Source: Neptunicella sp048268085
Lineage (GTDB): Bacteria; Pseudomonadota; Gammaproteobacteria; Enterobacterales; Alteromonadaceae
DNA length: 64,000 bases
Direction of reading: 5' to 3'
Assembly (NCBI RefSeq): GCF_048268085.1
Contig: NZ_JBLWWF010000004.1
Coordinates: 195,213-259,212 of the forward strand
The translations under genes were made by a program, and so were the position numbers. The notes beneath the pieces are model-generated. The model worked only from the letters and a program-made list of their open reading frames with translations, ran no database searches and was not told the DNA's origin. Shown here piece after piece: positions 45,171 to 54,717 of this stretch (positions within the stretch are counted from its first letter, which is position 1; the number at the start of each line of letters is the position of its first letter).

Positions 45171-45200
45171 GTTGACGTAAACGTCAACCAACACTACCCT
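45171..45200. promoter_or_regulatory. Divergent etf control region with palindromic operator
   Basis: GTTGACGT-AA-ACGTCAAC (45171-45188) is a perfect 8-2-8 palindrome. Each half contains TTGACG. On the plus strand TTGACG (45172) N17 TACCCT (45195-45200) points to the ETF-QO gene. On the minus strand TTGACG N17 TACATT points to etfB. One site thus supplies both -35 boxes. The sequence resembles operators of LiuR, a MerR-family regulator of branched-chain amino acid and acyl-CoA catabolism in gammaproteobacteria; that assignment is from memory. Confidence 0.7.
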
Positions 45201-45287
45201 TAGCCACAATCATTTATTAACTTGAATTTAACAGTATTCTTTACAATTAGCCTTTGGGTTGGCGTAAATAAAACTTAGGAGTCACTG

Positions 45288-46937
45288 ATGGAAAGAGAAT
45301 CAATGGAGTTTGATGTTGTTATAGTCGGTGCTGGCCCTGCCGGCCTGAGTAGCGCAATAAAATTGATGCAATCGGCTCAAACACAGCAACGGGAACTGAC
45401 GGTTTGTGTGGTTGAAAAAGGGTCTGAAGTAGGCGCTCATATCTTATCTGGGGCAGTATTAGAAACCAAAGCTCTGGATGAATTACTACCGGATTGGCCA
45501 TCACGTAATGCGCCTATAACGGTAAAAGTGACCGAAGATCAGATCCATTTACTCAAAGATCAGCAAAAATCCACCCAACTACCGACCTTTGCCACCCCTA
45601 AGTCAATGCACAATACAGGTAATTATATTGTCAGTATGGGCAATGTGTGCCGTTGGTTGGCTGATCAGGCAGAACAATTAGGTGTAGAAATATTTCCCGG
45701 TTTCGCGGCGGCAGAAATCTTGTATAACGATGATGGCAGTATTGGCGGCGTGATCACTGGCGATATGGGGCTTGATGCACAAGGCCAACCCAAAAACGGT
45801 TTTATGCCCGGTATGGCGTTGCGCGCCAAATATACTATTTTTGCCGAAGGTTGTCGTGGTCATCTAGGAAAGCAACTGATTGAAAAGTTTAATTTAAATG
45901 AGCAATCCAGTTCACCACAACATTACGCCATCGGCTTTAAAGAAGTGTGGGATATTGAGCCGGAAAAACATCAGCCCGGATTGGTTATTCATACCGGTGG
46001 GTGGCCACTCAGTAACGCCAGTGGTGGTAGTTATTTATATCATGGTGAAGATAATCAAGTGCTTGTCGGCCTGATTGTGGATTTGAACTACAACAATCCC
46101 CATCTTAGCCCCTTTGATGAATTTCAACGACTGAAACATCATCCGTTATTTGCCCAGTATCTGACCGGAGGAAAACGGGTCAGTTATGGTGCGCGGGCGA
46201 TTGCCAAAGGCGGCTTAAATTCATTACCCAAAATGACAATGCCGGGCGGGATTTTGGTCGGTTGTGAAGCTGGCACGCTAAACTTCGCCAAAATAAAAGG
46301 TAACCACACCGCGATGAAGTCCGGCATGCTTGCCGCCGACACGATTTTTGACGCCATCCAAAATGACCAGATACATCAAGACTTAAACGACTATCAAACT
46401 CGTTTTAATCAATCGTGGTTATATGATGAGCTATATCGATCACGTAACTTTGGCCCTGCCATGCACAAATTCGGTAATTTTTGGGGTGGTGCATTTAATA
46501 CACTCGATCAAAATTGGTTTAATGGTAAATTACCGATTCATTTAAAAGATCAAAGTCAGGATTATCAACAGTTACAATTCGCCAAAGATTGTCCGAAAAT
46601 TAATTATCCTAAACCCGATGGTAAATTAAGTTTTGACAAATTATCTTCAGTCTTTATATCAAATACCAATCATGAAGAAAATCAGCCTTGTCACTTGCAG
46701 CTGAAAGATTCGAGCATCCCGATTAATCAAAACTTGCCACAATATGATGAACCCGCGCAGCGATATTGCCCCGCTGGCGTTTATGAAGTGATTGACAATG
46801 ATGACGGTGAAAAACAATTACAAATTAATGCACAAAACTGTATTCACTGTAAAAGTTGTGACATCAAAGATCCGGCCCAAAATATTAATTGGGTAACCCC
46901 TGAAGGGGGTGGCGGACCGAATTATCCTAATATGTAA
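45288..46937 (+). CDS. Electron transfer flavoprotein-ubiquinone oxidoreductase
   Basis: Membrane-associated FAD and 4Fe-4S enzyme passing electrons from ETF to quinone. The 549 residues have the N-terminal FAD fold VVIVGAGPAGLSSA and ferredoxin-like cysteines RYCPAGVYE and NCIHCKSCDIKDP near the C-terminus. Usual end GGGGPNYPNM. The ATG at 45288 is preceded by AGGAG. It is divergent from etfBA under a shared palindrome. Confidence 0.97.
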   Translation: MERESMEFDVVIVGAGPAGLSSAIKLMQSAQTQQRELTVCVVEKGSEVGAHILSGAVLETKALDELLPDWPSRNAPITVKVTEDQIHLLKDQQKSTQLPTFATPKSMHNTGNYIVSMGNVCRWLADQAEQLGVEIFPGFAAAEILYNDDGSIGGVITGDMGLDAQGQPKNGFMPGMALRAKYTIFAEGCRGHLGKQLIEKFNLNEQSSSPQHYAIGFKEVWDIEPEKHQPGLVIHTGGWPLSNASGGSYLYHGEDNQVLVGLIVDLNYNNPHLSPFDEFQRLKHHPLFAQYLTGGKRVSYGARAIAKGGLNSLPKMTMPGGILVGCEAGTLNFAKIKGNHTAMKSGMLAADTIFDAIQNDQIHQDLNDYQTRFNQSWLYDELYRSRNFGPAMHKFGNFWGGAFNTLDQNWFNGKLPIHLKDQSQDYQQLQFAKDCPKINYPKPDGKLSFDKLSSVFISNTNHEENQPCHLQLKDSSIPINQNLPQYDEPAQRYCPAGVYEVIDNDDGEKQLQINAQNCIHCKSCDIKDPAQNINWVTPEGGGGPNYPNM

Positions 46938-46967
46938 GATTGCAATTAGCGTGATAATTAAATGAAT

Positions 46968-46993
46968 AAAAACGGGATTAATTCCCGTTTTTT
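46968..46993 (+). terminator. Intrinsic terminator after the ETF-QO gene
   Basis: AAAAACGGGA / TCCCGTTTTTT, a 10-bp stem with a 5-base loop and a T tract, 31 bases past the stop codon. Confidence 0.85.
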
Positions 46994-47069
46994 ATTGCAA
47001 GTAATCTATTTTAATTATATTTTTTGAGCTGCAATACATGTCAATAATTTAATTTCATAGGAATAATTA

Positions 47070-47468
47070 ATGAGTGATTTTATCAGCGTTTTAACCCATG
47101 GAAGAAAATTACAGGGAGCCGTAAAACAATTAACTATCGAAGAGTTACAAGAGGTAGCCAATAAACTAGCTAAAATCATTGAAACTCGCGAGAAAAAAGA
47201 AGCTGAAGCCCGTATTCAACAACAGGCGAAACAAGCCAAAATTGAACAACTTCGTCAACAAATAGAAGAAGCGGGTCTCGAACTTTCCGATTTTGAACAA
47301 TTAACTGAGAAAAAAACAGTTAATAAAACCGGCAAAAAGCGCCCAGTCAAATACAGCATAAAAGATAAAGACGGCAATGTAGTCAACTGGACCGGTATCG
47401 GGCGCATGCCGCTGGTTTTTGCTGATGCTGTTAAAAAAGGCAAAAAACTGGATAGTTTCAAAATATAA
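47070..47468 (+). CDS. H-NS family nucleoid protein
   Basis: A 132-residue DNA-binding, gene-silencing protein. The N-terminal two thirds are charged and helical (coiled-coil dimerisation, about 20-75). The C-terminal domain KDGNVVNWTGIGRMP holds the AT-hook-like TG-x-GR-x-P motif (TGIGRMP). AGGA lies eight bases before the ATG in very AT-rich DNA. It has its own terminator. Whether it is the main H-NS or a paralogue cannot be told from this window. Confidence 0.9.
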   Translation: MSDFISVLTHGRKLQGAVKQLTIEELQEVANKLAKIIETREKKEAEARIQQQAKQAKIEQLRQQIEEAGLELSDFEQLTEKKTVNKTGKKRPVKYSIKDKDGNVVNWTGIGRMPLVFADAVKKGKKLDSFKI

Positions 47469-47503
47469 AACTTGCCCGGTTTTAGTTTCACCCGTTAATT
47501 CTT

Positions 47504-47532
47504 TGCCGCAGAACGGCATTATCTCTGCGGCA
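47504..47532 (+). terminator. Terminator after the H-NS gene
   Basis: TGCCGCAGA / TCTGCGGCA, a perfect 9-bp stem with an 11-base loop, then a T-rich stretch after four bases. It lies 35 bases past the stop. Confidence 0.65.
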
Positions 47533-47617
47533 GAAACATTTCTTTATATTAATCAATAACCTTCTATACTCAATTGCATTCGTATAACAATATACTGTGT
47601 AATTGGTTTTTATCTCT

Positions 47618-50170
47618 ATGTGGCATGGAAAAGGGAATTATTCACAAGGATTTGTACGCAATTTTTTGTCCTTTATGGTGCCGTCATTATTGCTAGTCGG
47701 CCTGGTTCTTAGTCTGCTTTATCGCAACGAAATCATCGCCATTAAAGATATTGTCCAGCATGAAGAACAATTCAACATTCAATTAGCACAACAAACGATC
47801 GAGCTGGAACTCAAAACCCTTCGCAGTGATCTGGGCTTTCTGGCGGCACAGTCTAATTTAAGCAACTTTATCCACCACCCCTCCGTTGAAACACGCCGCC
47901 AGTTACAACATGACTGGCAAATATTTGCCACACACCGGGCCCAATACCATCAAATCCGCTTTATTGATAAACAGGGTTTAGAAGTGGTCAGAATCAACTG
48001 GAATAATGGTGAGCCTATTGTTGTGCCGGTTTCCCAATTACAAGACAAGTCAAAACGAGACTATGTTAAACAAACACTATCAATGCATAAAAATGATGTC
48101 TATGTATCTGATTTGACCCTAAATATCGAGAATAAAAAAGTTGAGGAACCCATCGTGCCTGTTATACGGGTCGCCAGCCCTATCATGGATCAGCAAGGAC
48201 AATTAAAGGGACTGTTGATCCTCAATTATCTCGGCCAGGACCTGCTGGATAAATTACGACAAATTCCAGGCAATCATAATTCTGCCCTTTGGCTAGTAAA
48301 CAGACACGGTTACTGGATGCTGGGATCATCAGTTGGGCAGGAATGGGGGTTTATATTGACTGGCAGAGAACAACATAATTTCGCCAGACAACAACCCGGT
48401 TTATGGCAAACGATTGTTAACGGCCAACGTGAAGATCAACTCGAATATCAATCAAGTACTTATACCTACGCCAGAATTGACGGTAAAAATTCGCCTTTAG
48501 GCGCAAATGCGAAAACCTGGTTTATTATCTCAGCCCTGCCCGACCAAAGGATTTACACCTTACTCGAAGATAAAGTTAAACATAATATTCTCAATTTTAT
48601 CGTATTCATTGTTTTACTGTGTCTGGTTGCGGTGGTGTGGGCCAACAGGAATTTGACCAAACAGCGAGCCAACATGGAAATACGCCGCAGTGAATCAAAA
48701 TTCAGGGGGTTATTAGATTCTGCCCCTGACGCCATTATCATTGTCGATAACAAGGGCAAGATAGTCATGACCAATGCTCACACAAAAAACTGCCTAGGTT
48801 ACTCAAAACAAGAATTGGCAGGCCAGACTATTGAATATTTATTGCCTGAGCGTTTTCGTCACCACCATGTACAACACAGAAACCAGTATTCACTCAACCC
48901 TGTAGTGCGGGAAATGGGAGCGGGACTGGAGTTATTTGCACTACATAAAAATGGTAAGGAGATTCCGGTAGAAATTAGTTTGAGCCCGGTCAAAACCGGC
49001 AATGAAACATTGATTATCAGTATTGTTCGGGATGTGTCCGGCCGCAAAAAAATCGAATCAGCCAAATTGCTGGCCGAAAAGCGCTATCATAACCTAGTCG
49101 ATAATTTACCCATTGGCGTATTTCGTTGCGAGGCAGATACCACGGGAACGTTTACTGAAGCCAACCCGAGTCTGGCTAAGATTCTGGAAGCCGATAATAG
49201 TCAGACCTTATTTGAACATTGTTTGTCATCATTTTTTGTTCACCCACTCGATTGGCAAAATTTGCAACAAAACATGCAACAAAACCGGCCTGTCAACACC
49301 ACTGAATACGCCATGGTCAGCCTGACAGGAAAATTTTTTACTGCCAATATTAATGCAGTGATTAAACAGGATGAAAGTGGTCATTTGTACTATGAGGGTA
49401 TACTGGAAGATATCAGCGTTCGTACCGCTAAAGATAAACATATAAAAGAGCTCAACCGTCACCTAAAACAACATAGTCTGCAACTTGAGGCGACCAATAA
49501 AGAGCTCGAAGCGTTTAGCTACTCGGTTTCCCATGATTTACGCGCCCCCCTTCGCGCCATAGACGGATTTAGTCAAACCCTGCTTAATCAATATCAGGAT
49601 AAACTGGACGAGAAAGGCAATGACAGGCTCAAACGAATCAGTTCCGCCGCACAACGCATGGGCCAATTAATTGATGCATTATTGGGATTAGCGAAAGTCA
49701 CCCGTACAGAGGTGGATAGACAACAGGTTGATTTGTCACAAATGGCTCACGATGTATGTAACGAACTGGAAAGCCACATGGCCAATAAACCGGCTGTTCT
49801 TATCCAGCCAGATATTAAAGCCAATACAGATCCTCATTTAATCCGCATTGTCCTCAACAATCTACTAGGTAATGCCTGGAAATTTTCTGCCACCCAAGCC
49901 GTTGCCAGAATCGAATTTGGACAAACAATAGACGATTCCAACAAGCCGATATACTTTGTAAAAGACAATGGTATCGGTTTTGATATGGCATATAACGCCA
50001 AATTGTTTACCGCCTTTCAACGTTTACACCCTGATGAGACATTTTCTGGTACCGGTATTGGATTAGCCACAGTTCAGCGTATTATCCACAAACACGGGGG
50101 CGAAATTTGGGCAGAAAGTGAGGTTGGACATGGATGTGTATTCTATTTTACCATCGATGAGTCAGCATAG
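47618..50170 (+). CDS. Membrane sensor histidine kinase with PAS domains
   Basis: 850 residues: TM1 about 10-31, a long periplasmic sensor (about 32-315, Cache-like), TM2 about 318-337, PAS1 about 355-475 (KFRGLLDSAPDAIIIVDN), PAS2 about 485-605, and HisKA with the phospho-acceptor His in SVSHDLRAPLR (about 639). HATPase follows with NNLLGNAWKFSA, KDNGIGFDM and GTGIGLATVQ. The kinase core resembles cyanobacterial phytochrome-type kinases. There is no receiver domain. The start is ATG 47618; a TTG at 47603 is possible. The response regulator follows 83 bases later. Confidence 0.92.
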   Translation: MWHGKGNYSQGFVRNFLSFMVPSLLLVGLVLSLLYRNEIIAIKDIVQHEEQFNIQLAQQTIELELKTLRSDLGFLAAQSNLSNFIHHPSVETRRQLQHDWQIFATHRAQYHQIRFIDKQGLEVVRINWNNGEPIVVPVSQLQDKSKRDYVKQTLSMHKNDVYVSDLTLNIENKKVEEPIVPVIRVASPIMDQQGQLKGLLILNYLGQDLLDKLRQIPGNHNSALWLVNRHGYWMLGSSVGQEWGFILTGREQHNFARQQPGLWQTIVNGQREDQLEYQSSTYTYARIDGKNSPLGANAKTWFIISALPDQRIYTLLEDKVKHNILNFIVFIVLLCLVAVVWANRNLTKQRANMEIRRSESKFRGLLDSAPDAIIIVDNKGKIVMTNAHTKNCLGYSKQELAGQTIEYLLPERFRHHHVQHRNQYSLNPVVREMGAGLELFALHKNGKEIPVEISLSPVKTGNETLIISIVRDVSGRKKIESAKLLAEKRYHNLVDNLPIGVFRCEADTTGTFTEANPSLAKILEADNSQTLFEHCLSSFFVHPLDWQNLQQNMQQNRPVNTTEYAMVSLTGKFFTANINAVIKQDESGHLYYEGILEDISVRTAKDKHIKELNRHLKQHSLQLEATNKELEAFSYSVSHDLRAPLRAIDGFSQTLLNQYQDKLDEKGNDRLKRISSAAQRMGQLIDALLGLAKVTRTEVDRQQVDLSQMAHDVCNELESHMANKPAVLIQPDIKANTDPHLIRIVLNNLLGNAWKFSATQAVARIEFGQTIDDSNKPIYFVKDNGIGFDMAYNAKLFTAFQRLHPDETFSGTGIGLATVQRIIHKHGGEIWAESEVGHGCVFYFTIDESA

Positions 50171-50253
50171 GGTCTACTAAATTTTAGTATGTGTTGATTT
50201 TCTGTGTAGCAAAATATCAGCACAGCAAAGGATCATTAAAGGAGTAATGGCAG

Positions 50254-52710
50254 ATGGATAAACAGACCACACCAAGCGGAAAACTACAAATTCTGGTCGT
50301 CGAGGATGTGGCCGACGATGCTATCATCATGATCGATTATCTTGAAGATAGTGGTTATCAAATCCACTGGCAAAGAGTCTGCTCAGCCGCCGAACTCAAT
50401 CAGGCACTCAATCATCCTTGGCAAATTGTTTTATCTGATTTTACCATGCCCGGCTTTGGCGGATTACAAGCCCTCAACATCATCCGCAAACATGACCCAG
50501 ATATTCCTTTTATTTTTGTGTCCGGTTCAATGGGCGAAGATCATGCGGTTGAGGCCATCAAGTCAGGGGCCCAAGACTTTATCATCAAGGGACAATTACG
50601 ACGCTTATTACCCGCCATAGAACGGGAACTGCGTGAAGTGGAATTCAAACGAGCCCAGCGTCACACGCAACAACTGGTAAAACAACTCCATATGGCTGTA
50701 GAGCAAACCGCTGACAGTGTGATGATTATTAATGCCGAGAAAAAAATCGAATATGTCAATCCGGCCTGTGAACAACAAAGCGGTTACTCCCAATATGAAT
50801 TATTAGGTCAGCCTGATACCGTCGTCTTTACTGACAACCAGCATCGGCAATTCCACCAGCAAATATGGAGTACCGTTGAACAAGGTGAGACCTACATTGG
50901 TACTCTGTTACATCCTCGCAAAGACGGTAGTCATTTTTATCAGGAAAGAATCATTACCCCACTTAAAAACGATGACGGGATCATCACTCATTATATCGCC
51001 ACCGGCAGAGATATTACTCAGCGGTTGAAAGCTGAAGAGGCGCGTAATCAACTAGCGACGATACTGGAGGCCTCACCCGACTTTGTCACCATGATGTCCC
51101 CCCAAGGCAGGTTAACCTATCTAAACAGCTCAGGACGCGAGCTGATTGGTATTGGATTAAAAGACGAACTGAAAGATAAACATATTACCGACTTATTCCC
51201 CCGCCCTATTGCCCAAACACTGATTTCCAAAACTCTAACCATCGTCAACAAATATGGTGCCTGGACGGGTGAAACCACAATGATGAACAGTAACGGCAGT
51301 AATACTCCGGTATCTATTGTTATGTTGTCGCACCAGGATAAAAATGGAGATGTGCAGTATATGTCGATGATTGCCCGCGACATTTCAGAGCGTAAACATT
51401 TTGAAGAAGAAATCCACTATCACAATACACATGATTCGTTAACCGGTTTACCGAATCGCATTCTATTGTTAAATCAGGCTCCCGCAATTTTTAATAAATC
51501 GCAGAATTTAGGCAAATCTGTGGCGGTATTTTCACTCAATTTAAACAACTTCAAGCGCGTTAATGACAACTTAGGACATGCAAATGGTGATGATTTACTG
51601 CAACAAATCGCCAACAAATTGAGCCATTGTTTATGGCCTAACGACATTGTTGCCCGCCAAAGTGGTGATGAATTCACTATTTTGGCCAGCGAATTAAAAG
51701 AAGCTGAAGATGCCTTGAAAATATTAAAGAAAATCCAACTCACATTTAAACATCCAATGCGTATTGACGCCCATGAGTTTTATATTACCTTTAGCACTGG
51801 TATTGCCCTGTACCCTAATGATGGTGACAAAATTGAGGGTTTATTGCGTGACGCAGATACGGCAATGCATCAGGCCAAAAAAGCAGGGAATAGCCAATAT
51901 CGTTTTTACGAAGCACAAATGAATGCCCGTAGCCATGAAATTCTTAAATTGGAAGCCGACTTACAACGAGCGTTGGATAACGGTGAATTCTTAATTCATT
52001 ACCAGCCGCAAGTTGACATTAAAAACAACAACGTTATCGGTGTTGAAGCCCTACTTCGTTGGCAACATCCTCAACGAGGACTCGTCTCGCCCGCTGAGTT
52101 TATTGAATGGTTAGAGACATCCAGACTGATTATCCCAGTCGGAGAATGGGTGATTCAGCAAGCCTGTGTGCTACATCAACAATTATGTAAGCTTGGGTTT
52201 AGCGATCTACGGATTTCCGTTAATGTCTCTGCATTACAGTTTGCCGAGAATGAGTTTTTACAACGGGTACAAAACGCACTTAAGTCATTCAACATGCCCA
52301 CCAACGTGCTAGAGCTGGAAATTACCGAAAATATTGTGATGCAGGATCCAAATAGCACGACAGAACTACTAATTGCCTTAAAGGAATTAGGCGTTCGCAT
52401 CGCCATTGATGATTTCGGAACCGGTTATTCATCGATGACCTATCTAAAAAAATTCCCGGTGGATATTCTTAAAATTGATCAAACCTTTATTCGCGATCTG
52501 GATAAAATATCCAATGACGCAGCGATTGTTGAAGCCAGTATTTATTTGGCTGAAAAGATAGGCCTGGAAACCATTGCTGAAGGTGTTGAAACCCTTGGCC
52601 AATTAGCATTTTTACAAAAAACCGGCTGTCATATTATTCAAGGCTATTATTTCAGCAAGCCACTACCGGAAAAAGATTTACTGGCCTTTATTACAAAGGG
52701 AGTTAACTAG
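50254..52710 (+). CDS. Response regulator REC-PAS-PAS-GGDEF-EAL
   Basis: 818 residues: receiver about 10-130 with phospho-acceptor Asp62 (IVLSDFTMPG) and a conserved lysine in FIIKGQL, PAS1 about 150-265, PAS2 about 275-385, GGDEF about 395-555 and EAL about 565-810. The GGDEF motif is SGDEF. The EAL domain is complete (EALLRW, NVS, EITEN, IDDFGTGYSS, KIDQ, EGVET). Net phosphodiesterase action is most likely. GGAG lies before the ATG. The adjacent kinase is the obvious partner. Confidence 0.93.
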   Translation: MDKQTTPSGKLQILVVEDVADDAIIMIDYLEDSGYQIHWQRVCSAAELNQALNHPWQIVLSDFTMPGFGGLQALNIIRKHDPDIPFIFVSGSMGEDHAVEAIKSGAQDFIIKGQLRRLLPAIERELREVEFKRAQRHTQQLVKQLHMAVEQTADSVMIINAEKKIEYVNPACEQQSGYSQYELLGQPDTVVFTDNQHRQFHQQIWSTVEQGETYIGTLLHPRKDGSHFYQERIITPLKNDDGIITHYIATGRDITQRLKAEEARNQLATILEASPDFVTMMSPQGRLTYLNSSGRELIGIGLKDELKDKHITDLFPRPIAQTLISKTLTIVNKYGAWTGETTMMNSNGSNTPVSIVMLSHQDKNGDVQYMSMIARDISERKHFEEEIHYHNTHDSLTGLPNRILLLNQAPAIFNKSQNLGKSVAVFSLNLNNFKRVNDNLGHANGDDLLQQIANKLSHCLWPNDIVARQSGDEFTILASELKEAEDALKILKKIQLTFKHPMRIDAHEFYITFSTGIALYPNDGDKIEGLLRDADTAMHQAKKAGNSQYRFYEAQMNARSHEILKLEADLQRALDNGEFLIHYQPQVDIKNNNVIGVEALLRWQHPQRGLVSPAEFIEWLETSRLIIPVGEWVIQQACVLHQQLCKLGFSDLRISVNVSALQFAENEFLQRVQNALKSFNMPTNVLELEITENIVMQDPNSTTELLIALKELGVRIAIDDFGTGYSSMTYLKKFPVDILKIDQTFIRDLDKISNDAAIVEASIYLAEKIGLETIAEGVETLGQLAFLQKTGCHIIQGYYFSKPLPEKDLLAFITKGVN

Positions 52711-52834
52711 CTCCAATCCAGTCATCACATTGTCAAATACATACCTGTGGTTGATGCGCCATATCAATCACAGGTTTACCTCATAGCATATCAAAGGCTA
52801 CCCTTAGGCTATTATCCGTAACAGGAAATACATA

Positions 52835-53755
52835 TTGACTATCCAATCTGCCATTCAACAATCCATTCAAGCTATTGATACTCTTATCATCGGCAAACAA
52901 ACTCAAGTTAAGTTGGCCTTATCTTGCCTATTGGCCGGTGGACATTTATTAATAGAGGACTTACCCGGCATGGGGAAAACGACCCTGTCCCACGGTTTAG
53001 CCAATGTATTAGGTTTAGATTTTTCGCGGGTTCAGTTTACCTCAGATTTACTTCCCGCCGATGTGTTGGGAGTCAGTATTTTTGATGCGCAAAAACAGCA
53101 GTTCAAGTTTCACCATGGTCCGATATTCAATAATGTGGTGTTAACCGATGAAATTAACCGAGCCAGCCCGAAAACCCAGAGCGCCCTGCTTGAAGCGATG
53201 GAAGAGAACCAAGTCAGTATTGATGGTACCACTTATCCTTTACCTCAACCTTTCTTTGTTATCGCTACGCAAAACCCGCTCCATCAAGCTGGCACCTACC
53301 CGTTACCAGAGTCTCAACTAGACCGTTTTTTAATGCGCATCCAATTGGGTTACCCCAATACAGCCTCAGAAAAAGCCATGTTGCTGGAACAGCAAAATGG
53401 TGATGCATTGGCTTTGCAGGCAATTTTGAATCAACATCAGTTAATCGACATTCAAAAGCAAGTGATCGCGGTGCAGGTTTCTGATGCCATTGTGGATTAC
53501 ATATTACGGCTGGTGACTCTTAGCCGTGAATCAGAGTCCTACCCCAATCCGTTATCCCCCAGAGCATCAAAAGCAATTATGCGCAGTGCGAAAAGTTGGG
53601 CTTTTATCGAAGGACGACAATTTGTTATTCCCGAGGATGTGCAAGCCATTTTCCCGGCGGTAACAGAGCATCGATTACGCAGCGCGCAAACCGATATAAG
53701 CACCCGTCAAAATTTAAGTGAAAAATTACTTAGCGCAGTGGATCCACTCAACTAA
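52835..53755 (+). CDS. MoxR-family AAA+ ATPase
   Basis: A 306-residue ATPase: Walker A DLPGMGKTT (about 44-52), Walker B VVLTDEINRASPKTQSALLEAMEE, sensor 1 IATQNP and ESQLDRFLMRI (arginine finger region). The start is a TTG at 52835 with AGGAAA upstream. MoxR proteins act as chaperones for VWA or other partners. It is two bases upstream of the DUF58 gene, the classical MoxR-DUF58-TgpA trio. Confidence 0.95.
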   Translation: MTIQSAIQQSIQAIDTLIIGKQTQVKLALSCLLAGGHLLIEDLPGMGKTTLSHGLANVLGLDFSRVQFTSDLLPADVLGVSIFDAQKQQFKFHHGPIFNNVVLTDEINRASPKTQSALLEAMEENQVSIDGTTYPLPQPFFVIATQNPLHQAGTYPLPESQLDRFLMRIQLGYPNTASEKAMLLEQQNGDALALQAILNQHQLIDIQKQVIAVQVSDAIVDYILRLVTLSRESESYPNPLSPRASKAIMRSAKSWAFIEGRQFVIPEDVQAIFPAVTEHRLRSAQTDISTRQNLSEKLLSAVDPLN

Positions 53756-53757
53756 TC

Positions 53758-54708
53758 ATGAACGTTATTAAAAACTGGTATCAACAACGCCTTTATCATT
53801 GGTTAAACCGGCGTATTCCAGCCAGTCGCGAATTTACCTTGCAACAACGTAATATTTTTATTCTGCCTTCCCGATTTGGCTTAATATATTTGCTGCTGTG
53901 CGCGGGATTATTTGTACTCGGTAGCAATTATCAAAATAACCTGATGATTATATTGTGTTATTTCCTACTGTCTTTGTTGCTGATCCATCTGCTTAGTTGT
54001 TATCTGAATTTTTCTGGTATGAAGATTCAAATCGGTCGGGTAATGCCGGTATTTTGCGGTGAGACTGCCCAGTTGCCTCTATGGTTGGAATCTGGCCAGC
54101 GGCACGGCAATCTATTTTTTGCTTATATGCACCAATCACAGCAGCAATGTGTTGATTTAGATCGGTTAACGAATCCGATACAAGTCAATCTCAATACCCA
54201 CAAAAGAGGGATACTCACGCCTCCAAGAATAACCATCAGCAGCTTTTATCCGCTGGGTTTGTTTCGTTGCTGGACACATTTGGCCATCGACTGCCAACTA
54301 GTGGTTTATCCTGCCCCCATTAGCTGTGCAATGCGTTTATATTCCAGTAGTGACGAAAATGACGAGCAATCGTCGACAAGTCCGCAGCAAGGTCAAAATG
54401 ACTTTGAACAACTGCGCCCCTATCAACGCGGCGAACCGCTCAACCATATTGCCTGGAAACAAGTGGCACAAGGCCGGGGCACGTACAGCAAACAGTTCAA
54501 CAGCGAGAGCTCGCAACAACAATGGTTAAAACTGTTACCGCACTCACAAATAGAACAAGAAACTCAACTTGGCCAGCTGACTCATATGGTGATCGAACTC
54601 ACCCAGCAAGGACAGGCTTTTGGGTTACAATTAGGTGCTATACAAATCGCTCCCAATAGTGGCAAGCACCATCAACATGCCTGTTTAGAAGCCCTGGCTC
54701 GTTACTGA
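53758..54708 (+). CDS. DUF58 domain membrane protein
   Basis: A 316-residue protein with two N-terminal membrane helices (about 37-53 and 61-81). The DUF58 signature is FEQLRPYQRGEPLNHIAWKQVAQGRGTYSKQF (given here by its ends: FEQLRPYQRGEPLN and WKQVAQGRG). The exact function is not known. It lies between MoxR and the TgpA-type gene. Confidence 0.92.
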   Translation: MNVIKNWYQQRLYHWLNRRIPASREFTLQQRNIFILPSRFGLIYLLLCAGLFVLGSNYQNNLMIILCYFLLSLLLIHLLSCYLNFSGMKIQIGRVMPVFCGETAQLPLWLESGQRHGNLFFAYMHQSQQQCVDLDRLTNPIQVNLNTHKRGILTPPRITISSFYPLGLFRCWTHLAIDCQLVVYPAPISCAMRLYSSSDENDEQSSTSPQQGQNDFEQLRPYQRGEPLNHIAWKQVAQGRGTYSKQFNSESSQQQWLKLLPHSQIEQETQLGQLTHMVIELTQQGQAFGLQLGAIQIAPNSGKHHQHACLEALARY

Positions 54709-54717
54709 CTGTTTATT

